Shown here: piece after piece, positions 1-6,709 of the stretch
How the letters are laid out: every line of letters starts with the position of its first letter
How positions within the stretch are numbered: the stretch's first letter is position 1
Source: an uncultured Gammaproteobacteria bacterium
GTDB lineage: Bacteria > Pseudomonadota > Gammaproteobacteria > Chromatiales > Chromatiaceae
NCBI GenBank assembly: GCA_937926265.1
Contig: CALAZS010000269.1
Coordinates: 1 to 21,987 of the forward strand
Direction: 5' to 3'
Length of the DNA stretch: 21,987 nucleotides
Made by a program: the position numbers and the translations under genes
The notes under the pieces: model-generated
What the model was told of the DNA's origin: nothing
Database searches by the model: none
The model's input: only the letters and a program-made list of their open reading frames with translations

Positions 1-398
1 ATATCGTAGCGGGTAATAACTTCCGTTTCCGGGGCATAGCCCGGCTGGCCGGTTCTGAGAATAATCCTGACATCCTCAAGCTTTAAATCATCGCGAATAA
101 CTTCTACAAGTTCCAGGCCGGCTTCATTGTGCTCCATCACAACATCAAGAAAAATAACCGCAATCCCGGTTTCTTTTTCCAGCACATTGCGTGCTTCAGC
201 CGCACTGTAGGCATGCAGCAGGTGAAGCTTTTTTCCCAGCAGTTCAAGATTTTTTAGTACAAAACTGGTAGCCCGATGAACTTCTTCATCATCATCTACC
301 ACCAGAATTTTCCAGAAATTTTCCGGTTTAATATCTTCTGTCGCATCCTCTGCATCCTCGATTATCTCGAGGAAATCATCCGAAGAGTGATCAGTCAT
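1..398 (-). CDS. Response regulator with DUF3369-type continuation, partial (C-terminus beyond left edge)
   Basis: The frame opens at an ATG (396-398) and runs leftwards off the window, giving the first 132 residues. An acidic N-terminal tail of about 28 residues precedes a receiver domain starting KILVVDDD (30-37), with the acidic cluster at D35-D37 and the phospho-acceptor Asp at about residue 85 in IFLDVV. The stretch RIILRTGQPG followed by APE..VI.RYD matches what I know of the response regulator family carrying DUF3369, which usually ends in an HD-GYP c-di-GMP phosphodiesterase. That C-terminal part is not in this window, so the output function is inferred. The gene lies 115 bases downstream of the GGDEF-EAL gene on the same strand and may be read from its own promoter. 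Cytoplasmic. Confident for the receiver, fairly confident for the family. Confidence 0.85.
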   Translation of the reverse strand, partial: MTDHSSDDFLEIIEDAEDATEDIKPENFWKILVVDDDEEVHRATSFVLKNLELLGKKLHLLHAYSAAEARNVLEKETGIAVIFLDVVMEHNEAGLELVEVIRDDLKLEDVRIILRTGQPGYAPETEVITRYD

Positions 399-513
399 AA
401 GAAATAAGTGCCTGTTTTATATGAAATTACCCGTTTTAAAGTTCGAGCATTTCTGTTTATTTATAATAGTTTTAATTTATATCGGCCAATTTAAAAAAAA
501 CTTAAAAAAACCT
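399..513 (-). terminator. Intergenic gap with two T-tracts; possible weak terminator after the GGDEF-EAL gene
   Basis: Read on the minus strand, the GGDEF-EAL stop codon is followed at once by AGG, a run of 7 T (510-504) and a run of 8 T (500-493). Only a very short stem (CCT/AGG) precedes the runs, so an intrinsic terminator is possible but weak. The rest of the gap is AT-rich and must hold the promoter and leader of the response regulator. ACAGG lies about 12 bases before its ATG and could be a weak ribosome-binding site. Confidence 0.3.
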
Positions 514-2616
514 TCAGGAATCAGCCTTACAGCCTATTTCCAGTAAATCCGGCATAGGCTTGCCGATATGGTAACCCTGGGAATATTCTATGCCGAGCTC
601 TTCAACAACCTTTTGCACGTCAGCAGAATGAACAAATTCAGCAACCAGTGAGGGTATTTGGGCAATTTTGGCAAACTCAACGATCGCAATAACAATCGCC
701 TTCGCATCTTCACTTTTATCGATATCCCGTATCAGTGATGCATCAATTTTCAACTGATCTATATCGAGACGAAACACCTGTTTAAGATTGGAATAACCGG
801 CACCAAAATCGTCGATGGAAATGGAACAACCATATGATTTTAGTTCGCGTAACACGCCCCTGATGATTTCATAATCCTCAATAGCTTCAGTCTCAAGCAC
901 CTCTATGGTCATACGCGATGCAATTTCAGGATTAACACTCAATGCATGAATCACAAATTCCATCACTTCGCGGTCAAGTAAATCCTCTGCCGCAAAGTTG
1001 ACTGAAAACCTGCATTTATTATGGCGAAAAACTTCCATGCTCTTTTCAACCATGACCCGGGTAAGCTGTCCGGTTAACCTGGACTCTTTGGCGACATCCA
1101 GAAAATGCCCGGGGTTCAGCACGGATTCATCTTTTTCGATAATACGAATCAGGCATTCATACTTTTCAATTTTACCGGACTGGTTATTCAGCAAAGGCTG
1201 GAAGAACGGCACCACCCGGCCCTGAATCAAAGCCTGTTTGATCATTTTCAGAGTGGAGAGGTTAACCGCAATTTTTTGCTCAAACTGAAGATCCCCCTGG
1301 TACTCCATGTAATGATTTCGGCTTTTCTTCACTGACTTTAAAGCTATATCGGCTTTTTCAAGCAATGGCTGTTCGTGTGCGACACCAATACTGGCACTCA
1401 CCTGGATATCAGCATCTTCAAAATTAAAACGGCAGGCTTCAATTAAATGTAATAATTTTTCACCAAGCGAATGGCATGCCAGGCTCAAATCTCCATCAAC
1501 CACAATAGCAAACTCATCCCCTCCCATGCGGTACAGGCGGTAATGCCTGGTATCCGGCAGGTTGGCAAGAATAAAACCAGATAATTCCTTCAGAACGAAA
1601 TCTCCGGCGGGACTGCCATAAAAATCATTGACATGTTTAAACTGATCAATATTTATCAACATCAGGCTTTTATCTTCCAGGTCCTCCTGCAACAGCCCGA
1701 AGCGATTTTTCAAACCGGTCAACTTATCCAGTTTTGCAGCGTCCTCCAGTGCCTGCTGTAATTCGATTAATTCAATATTTTCACGCTGTACTTTCAACAG
1801 CAAAAACATGATAAACATCATCGAAGCGATAAAGGCTACTGCCAGGCTTAAATTAATCAGCTGAAACTGTCCCTGAATCCGCTCATTTTCCAGAAGATGG
1901 ATTTCCAGGATCTTGAGCAGATTTTCCCTGAGCGGTAAATCGTGAATATCATCAATCGCCCTGACATATTCAGCCAGGCTGCGGTTAATCACCCTCGCAT
2001 GCGATATAAAAACACGGTTGAATTTTTTACTTTTTTCATCTGAAAAACCGAACTGTTCCAGCTTGGTAATCAGTTCAGACAGGTTATATATATAGTCAGG
2101 GTCCTGGTTTATCTTGGCCAGTGTTACTGAACCACTGACCTGCAGAATCAAACGCAGGTAATTCCGATGCTCAAGCCAGTCTTCATTGAAATGGGTTTTC
2201 ATGTAGCGCCCAAGCATGCCCGGAATAGCCTGGGAGGAATTTTTAATAATGGAATTCAGTGTTTCAAACTTTTTAAATAATTCCTGCTGCTTGTTTATGT
2301 ATTGATCAAGCAATGCAAACTGAACGCTGATTTCTTCATTACCCTGTTCACCCTCAAGCATTCTGAGTTTGGTAAAATGCTCATCAATGTTTTGGAAAGC
2401 TTTATTGGTTGTGTCGTAGTTATGTACCAGCAAATAGGTACCTTTCAGCAATTCTTCCAACAATAGAGATTGATTTTTATTTAACTCGTTTAAATGCAGC
2501 CTGAACTGTTCATTGTTTACCAGTTGCTGCCGGATTAAAAAATCAGAATAACCAAACGCACCACCAATAATGAACGTCAGAAATATAACCAGGCGAACTA
2601 TGGTTTTTCGGGTCAT
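514..2616 (-). CDS. Membrane GGDEF-EAL protein (c-di-GMP cyclase/phosphodiesterase) with periplasmic helical sensor
   Basis: The protein has 700 residues. A transmembrane segment (about 7-25) is followed by a mostly helical periplasmic region (about 28-252), a second transmembrane segment (about 254-276) and cytoplasmic GGDEF and EAL domains. The HNYD motif near residue 67 suggests a DAHL-type double helical sensor, which is a guess. The GGDEF domain (about 295-440) keeps D324 and an intact GGDEF at 365-369; the RxxD inhibitory site expected five residues before it is absent. The EAL domain (about 455-695) reads ECL at 487 instead of EAL. It keeps the usual catalytic and metal residues: E487, N540, E572, D602-D603, K623, E660 and Q680. 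Both activities are therefore possible. The gene starts 2 bases after the cytochrome c peroxidase stop, so the two are almost certainly cotranscribed. Confidence 0.93.
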   Translation of the reverse strand: MTRKTIVRLVIFLTFIIGGAFGYSDFLIRQQLVNNEQFRLHLNELNKNQSLLLEELLKGTYLLVHNYDTTNKAFQNIDEHFTKLRMLEGEQGNEEISVQFALLDQYINKQQELFKKFETLNSIIKNSSQAIPGMLGRYMKTHFNEDWLEHRNYLRLILQVSGSVTLAKINQDPDYIYNLSELITKLEQFGFSDEKSKKFNRVFISHARVINRSLAEYVRAIDDIHDLPLRENLLKILEIHLLENERIQGQFQLINLSLAVAFIASMMFIMFLLLKVQRENIELIELQQALEDAAKLDKLTGLKNRFGLLQEDLEDKSLMLINIDQFKHVNDFYGSPAGDFVLKELSGFILANLPDTRHYRLYRMGGDEFAIVVDGDLSLACHSLGEKLLHLIEACRFNFEDADIQVSASIGVAHEQPLLEKADIALKSVKKSRNHYMEYQGDLQFEQKIAVNLSTLKMIKQALIQGRVVPFFQPLLNNQSGKIEKYECLIRIIEKDESVLNPGHFLDVAKESRLTGQLTRVMVEKSMEVFRHNKCRFSVNFAAEDLLDREVMEFVIHALSVNPEIASRMTIEVLETEAIEDYEIIRGVLRELKSYGCSISIDDFGAGYSNLKQVFRLDIDQLKIDASLIRDIDKSEDAKAIVIAIVEFAKIAQIPSLVAEFVHSADVQKVVEELGIEYSQGYHIGKPMPDLLEIGCKADS

Positions 2617-2618
2617 CT

Positions 2619-3572
2619 CTAGCGAAGTATTTCTGGCATTACGCCGGTGAGAGTTTTTAGAAATGCAACGATATCGTTAACTTCTTCCTCGGTCAGATCA
2701 AAGCCCAGGTTGTGATGTGCCATCATGCTAACGGCCTCATTGAGCGTACTCGCAGAACCATCATGAAAATAAGGGTAGGTTAATTCAATATTTCTCAATG
2801 TAGGAACCTTGTAACGCGAGCGGTCAAACGGGTCACGGGTAACCTGGTAACGGTCCGAGGCATTCGGGTCTTCCTGTACAGGATTCACCGCACCAAAATA
2901 CTGGAAGGAATTCCCTCCGACATTTACGCCGTTATGACAGCTGACACAGCCCAACTGCTTGAAAGCCAGGTAGCCGCGTCTTTCCTCTTCAGACAAAACC
3001 GTCTCACCACGGAGATAACGGTCAAATTTGCTGTCAGGCGTAACCAGGGCTTTTTCAAATTCCGCGATGGCATCAAGCACATCATCGAATGTCGGCTCCC
3101 GGTCAAGGAACTTTTTAAAACCTGCCTGATAATCCTTATCAGACAAAACGATGTTCATCACTTTCTCATCATCAAGGCCCATTTCCACAGGATTATGGAT
3201 AGGCCCAGCCGCCTGTTCCTTCAGGTCCTCAGCACGCCCATTCCAGAACTGTCTGAAATTAAACCGTGAGTTCAAAACGGTAGGCGCATTCATATTGCCC
3301 TTTTGATTTTGGACACCCAGTGAAAACTTCATATTATCAACCCCGCCCTTTTCAAGATCATGGCAGGTAGCACAGGATACCGTTCCATCACTCGAAAAAC
3401 GTTTATCCATAAACAGCCTCTTACCAACCAATGCCTTTTCACGATCATAATCAAACAGTTGTGGAATAGGTTCGATCGGTTCACGGGCAAACGTTGTAAC
3501 CGGTAACACAACCGGCAACACAACAGCCAAACCAAGCAGGGTAGCTGATAGAAATTTTCCTGGAAAATTCAT
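2619..3572 (-). CDS. ccp: Di-heme cytochrome c peroxidase (CcpA/MauG superfamily)
   Basis: This is a periplasmic enzyme that reduces hydrogen peroxide to water with electrons from small c-type cytochromes or cupredoxins. The 317-residue protein starts with a signal peptide (about 1-29, hydrophobic core LLGLAVVLPVVLPV). Two c-type haem sites are present: C67-A-T-C70-H71 and C209-V-S-C212-H213. Family motifs NAPTVLN, QFWNGRAEDLKEQA, GPIHNPVEMG, VPTLRNIELTYPYFHDGS and the Met pair at 283-284 are all visible, and length is normal. Unusually, the residue 16 positions after the first haem His is Val87; in the Pseudomonas aeruginosa enzyme that position holds the removable distal His ligand. The start has no strong ribosome-binding site. 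It is the first gene of a pair with the GGDEF-EAL gene and diverges from the H-NOX operon. An FNR-like site sits 104 bases upstream of its start codon. Confidence 0.95.
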   Translation of the reverse strand: MNFPGKFLSATLLGLAVVLPVVLPVTTFAREPIEPIPQLFDYDREKALVGKRLFMDKRFSSDGTVSCATCHDLEKGGVDNMKFSLGVQNQKGNMNAPTVLNSRFNFRQFWNGRAEDLKEQAAGPIHNPVEMGLDDEKVMNIVLSDKDYQAGFKKFLDREPTFDDVLDAIAEFEKALVTPDSKFDRYLRGETVLSEEERRGYLAFKQLGCVSCHNGVNVGGNSFQYFGAVNPVQEDPNASDRYQVTRDPFDRSRYKVPTLRNIELTYPYFHDGSASTLNEAVSMMAHHNLGFDLTEEEVNDIVAFLKTLTGVMPEILR

Positions 3573-3647
3573 AAATTAACGATTTAAGTCATTAAAATTA
3601 ATTAAAAACAGTCTAGTCTATAGTCGTGATACTATCCTGAAATATTA

Positions 3648-3653
3648 TTATTA
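3648..3653 (-). promoter_or_regulatory. Candidate -10 element (TAATAA) for ccp
   Basis: On the minus strand TAATAA begins about 30 bases from the centre of the FNR-like palindrome. That is roughly the distance expected for a class II FNR-activated promoter, where the activator is centred near -41.5. The surrounding sequence is very AT-rich, so the match could be chance. Confidence 0.35.
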
Positions 3654-3676
3654 ATCTTCACTGATCTCTTAAAGAA

Positions 3677-3690
3677 TTGACATAAGTCAA
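3677..3690. promoter_or_regulatory. FNR/Anr/Dnr-type operator, perfect palindrome TTGACATAAGTCAA
   Basis: The arms TTGAC and GTCAA are exact reverse complements around a 4-base spacer (ATAA), fitting the general CRP/FNR-superfamily pattern TTGAY-N4-RTCAA. It lies in the 150-base divergent region between ccp and the H-NOX gene. It is placed well to activate ccp as a class II site. It ends 32 bases before the H-NOX ATG, too close for ordinary class II activation there, so on that side it would more likely repress or be neutral. Which regulator binds (oxygen-sensing FNR/Anr or NO-sensing Dnr/NnrR) cannot be told from the site. Confidence 0.65.
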
Positions 3691-3707
3691 CAATTTTAAT
3701 TCATCAA

Positions 3708-3713
3708 AAAGGG
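3708..3713 (+). promoter_or_regulatory. Ribosome-binding site of the H-NOX gene
   Basis: AAAGGG lies 9 bases before the ATG at 3723. It is the clearest Shine-Dalgarno-like match in the left part of the window and supports this start. Confidence 0.6.
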
Positions 3714-3722
3714 TAATTAAAT

Positions 3723-4265
3723 ATGAAAGGCATTGTTTTTTCAGAATTCATTGAAATGGTTGAAGATGCTTTTTCACCCGAAATTGCTGACCAGATTATC
3801 ATGGAAACCAACCCTGAATCTGAAGGTGCTTACACCTCGGTAGGCACTTACGATCATAGCGAACTGGTCGCCATGGTGGTTAAACTCAGCGAAATCACCT
3901 CGACCCCGGTTCCCGAGCTGATTAAGGCATTTGGCAATTACCTGATGACCAGGTTTACCAAACTCTATCCGGCTTTTTTTGAAGAAATTGAAAACACTTT
4001 TCAATTTCTGTCTACCATCGAAAATCATGTACATGTTGAGGTCAATAAGCTCTATCCAGATGCTGAGCTTCCTACTTTCGACACCGAACAGACCGATGAT
4101 TCAACACTTGTGATGGAATACAAGTCGGCCAGGCCATTTGCAGATCTTGCAGAAGGTCTGATCAGGGGAGCGGCTGATTTTTTTAACGAAAACATCGAAG
4201 TTTCCCGTGAAGATCTTTCCGGCGGTATTGGTAATCATGCCAGGTTTACTCTGACAAAAGTTTGA
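3723..4265 (+). CDS. hnoX: H-NOX haem-based nitric oxide sensor (stand-alone)
   Basis: The 180-residue protein has the family's normal length and opening MKGIVF. The proximal haem ligand is His104 in HVHVEVNKLYP, and the haem propionate-binding YxSxR motif is Y133-K-S135-A-R137. In the O2-binding Thermoanaerobacter protein a distal-pocket Tyr (Tyr140) stabilises O2. Aligning on YxSxR puts Leu142 there in this protein, which predicts an NO sensor that does not hold O2. It is soluble and cytoplasmic. Stand-alone H-NOX proteins normally bind an adjacent signalling enzyme and switch its activity when NO binds. Here the partner is surely the hybrid histidine kinase starting 9 bases downstream. The gene leads an operon hnoX-kinase-HD-GYP and diverges from ccp across a region with an FNR-like site. 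Confidence 0.95.
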   Translation: MKGIVFSEFIEMVEDAFSPEIADQIIMETNPESEGAYTSVGTYDHSELVAMVVKLSEITSTPVPELIKAFGNYLMTRFTKLYPAFFEEIENTFQFLSTIENHVHVEVNKLYPDAELPTFDTEQTDDSTLVMEYKSARPFADLAEGLIRGAADFFNENIEVSREDLSGGIGNHARFTLTKV

Positions 4266-4274
4266 GTTTCAATC

Positions 4275-6707
4275 ATGGATGAGGCACAACTTCAGCGTCG
4301 TTACGAACGCGAGAAAAAAGCACGCAAAGCCGCTGAAAAACTGCTTGAAGAAAAAAGCCTGGAACTCTATTCATCAAATTCCAAATTAATCAGGCTGGCC
4401 GAAAACCTCGAAGAAGAAGTCAATAAACGGACCAGGGAACTCGAAAAAACCCGTGAACAGGCGATTGTGGCCAGTGAAGCGAAATCAAAGTTCCTGGCCA
4501 ACATGAGCCATGAACTGCGTACCCCGATGAATGCCATACTCGGCATGACTCACCTTGCCCTGCAAACCAACCTCGACAATCAGCAACGTCAGTACATCAG
4601 TCAGGTTTACAACTCAGCTGAAGCCTTACTTGAGATCATGAATGATATTCTGGACTTTTCCAGTATCAGCAGTGGCGATATCAAATTAAACGAAGCACCG
4701 TTCAATCTAAGCAGCCTGTTACAAAAACTCGCCAGACACTTGAGTTTAAAGGCCCTGGAAAAAGATATTGAACTGATATTCGATATTGATGCCAATGTGC
4801 CTGATGAGTTCATTGGAGACAGTAACCGTATTACCCAGCTACTGACCAATATTGGCAGTAACGCAATCAAGTTTACTGATGAAGGCTATGTCAAATTACA
4901 GGTTAGCGCCCCAGTCAAGCAAAATGGAGAGCAAAACAAAGATACAAAAGACGCAAAGGAAAATAATAATTTTGAGCTGCAATTCAGTTTTATCGATAGC
5001 GGCATTGGTATGTCAGAGGAACAGATAAGCAAGCTGTTTCAAACATTTTCACAGGGTGATGGTTCTGCTTCACGCAATCATGGCGGCACAGGTATTGGTT
5101 CGAGTTTAAGCAAAAAACTGGCTGAACTCATGCAGGGTGATATTCAGGTTGAAAGCACATTAAACCAGGGTAGCAGGTTTACTATTTCCATCTCCCTGTC
5201 GACATTAGCCGTCAATGCCAGGCAAAATCAGCAACCAGATTATAGAAAACTGCAATGCCTGGTCATTGACCCAAGCATTCATCACCTGCCGGTTTTAACA
5301 AAAATACTGGATCTTCACGGCTGTAAATACAAAACGTTCAAATCCATTGATGAATTTATTGCTGATACCCCATCTCAAACCGGAATATACTCTGATCATG
5401 ACCTGGTTATCATGAACTCAGAAAACCAGTTTAACCTGGCCGCCAATAAAGACGCGGTTTTTCAACATCTGAAACCCGGCACCCCCATACTTGAGCTTGC
5501 ACCAATTGGCCTGGAACTTACTCAAATGGACGAGCAACATGAAAACGTCCATAAACTTGCCTCTCCTTATACCCGCTGGTCTTTCCATGAAAAATTAACA
5601 GAAATACTGGTAAACATGACTTTATCTGCTAAAAATGACAAGCAGGCAACACTACCGGAAACCAATCCCCAAACTCAAACCCAAATCCAGTTGCTACTGG
5701 TGGAAGATAACGCAACTAATCAGAAACTGGCTTTAAAACTACTCACCTCCAGGAACTATGGAGTGACTGTTGCAGAAAATGGCAAGCAAGCGCTGGAGGC
5801 AATTAACAGCAAATCCTTTGATGGTATTTTAATGGACTGTATGATGCCGGAAATGGATGGCTACACAGCGACACGCGAAATCCGCAAACTTGAGCAATAC
5901 AGGAACATACCGATTATTGCTATGACAGCCAACACTTCGAGCAGTGAAATCAGGCAGGCAATGGATGCCGGCATGAATGATCATATTGCCAAGCCGATTA
6001 ACGTTCGGACTATGTTTGAAACCATCAACAAGTGGATCAAATCCGAGCACCAAAACAACCTGGATAACAGCCAGAAAAATACCGATAGCAGTCACTCAAA
6101 TTCAGCAAATAGCGGAAAACTGCTTTTCAAACATATTGACTACAACAATGCCCTTGGAAACCTTGATAACAATAAAGAAGCCCTGTTGTTGCTGTTCAAC
6201 AGCTTTTATGAAAACCAGGCTGATACCGGTAAACTCATTAATGAAAACATTAACTCAGATAATGTTGCTGAACTTAAACGCCATTTGCATACACTGAAAG
6301 GCGTTTCCGGTTCCCTGTCGGCCGCAAAACTTAACCAGTTATCGGTAGACCTGGAAAAAAAACTATCTGACAGCGGCTCTTTATCCACAGATGACCCAAT
6401 GCTTGACGAACTCAATCATGAACTGACCAGAGTACGAAAAGAAATAGGCCTGTTTATCGAATCACAGTCTATAAAACCACAGGCAGCCGCTCAGCAGGCC
6501 GACCTGCTTTCTTCAGAAGATCTCAGTGAAAGCTTGAAATCGATTCGTGATTTGATTGAAACATATGACATGGACAGCCTGGAAAAAATTAACAGCCTGA
6601 TGCCTTCTATAAAGGATGCTGTTTTGGCAAAAAAAATCAGCCTTATTCAGAAACAGGTTTTAAAATATAATTTTGAAGAAGCGCTGGATTTACTTAACCA
6701 ATTATAA
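4275..6707 (+). CDS. Soluble H-NOX-associated hybrid histidine kinase (HisKA-HATPase-pseudoREC-REC-HPt)
   Basis: The 810-residue protein has no membrane segment. A charged coiled coil (about 1-70) leads into HisKA with the phospho-acceptor His79 in NMSHELRTPMN. The ATPase domain has the N box (NAIKFT, N196), DSGIG (241-245) and GGTGIGSS (270-277). A first receiver-like domain (about 326-447) is degenerate: ID replaces the DD pair and N381 sits where the phospho-acceptor Asp should be. The second receiver (about 470-588) is intact with E477-D478, D521, T551 and K573. An HPt domain follows with His672 in HTLKG, then an extra helical tail (about 745-810). It lies between hnoX (9-base gap) and the HD-GYP gene (2-base gap). 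The likely route is H-NOX controls autophosphorylation, then His79, Asp521, His672 and finally the HD-GYP receiver. Relay order and target are inferred from architecture and context. Confidence 0.93.
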   Translation: MDEAQLQRRYEREKKARKAAEKLLEEKSLELYSSNSKLIRLAENLEEEVNKRTRELEKTREQAIVASEAKSKFLANMSHELRTPMNAILGMTHLALQTNLDNQQRQYISQVYNSAEALLEIMNDILDFSSISSGDIKLNEAPFNLSSLLQKLARHLSLKALEKDIELIFDIDANVPDEFIGDSNRITQLLTNIGSNAIKFTDEGYVKLQVSAPVKQNGEQNKDTKDAKENNNFELQFSFIDSGIGMSEEQISKLFQTFSQGDGSASRNHGGTGIGSSLSKKLAELMQGDIQVESTLNQGSRFTISISLSTLAVNARQNQQPDYRKLQCLVIDPSIHHLPVLTKILDLHGCKYKTFKSIDEFIADTPSQTGIYSDHDLVIMNSENQFNLAANKDAVFQHLKPGTPILELAPIGLELTQMDEQHENVHKLASPYTRWSFHEKLTEILVNMTLSAKNDKQATLPETNPQTQTQIQLLLVEDNATNQKLALKLLTSRNYGVTVAENGKQALEAINSKSFDGILMDCMMPEMDGYTATREIRKLEQYRNIPIIAMTANTSSSEIRQAMDAGMNDHIAKPINVRTMFETINKWIKSEHQNNLDNSQKNTDSSHSNSANSGKLLFKHIDYNNALGNLDNNKEALLLLFNSFYENQADTGKLINENINSDNVAELKRHLHTLKGVSGSLSAAKLNQLSVDLEKKLSDSGSLSTDDPMLDELNHELTRVRKEIGLFIESQSIKPQAAAQQADLLSSEDLSESLKSIRDLIETYDMDSLEKINSLMPSIKDAVLAKKISLIQKQVLKYNFEEALDLLNQL

Positions 6708-6709
6708 TT

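Noticed and set aside
3677..3700. TTGACA as a sigma-70 -35 box for the H-NOX gene
   Set aside because: The only -10-like sequence (TTTAAT, 3695-3700) is about 12 bases away, too close, and the perfect palindrome explains the motif better.
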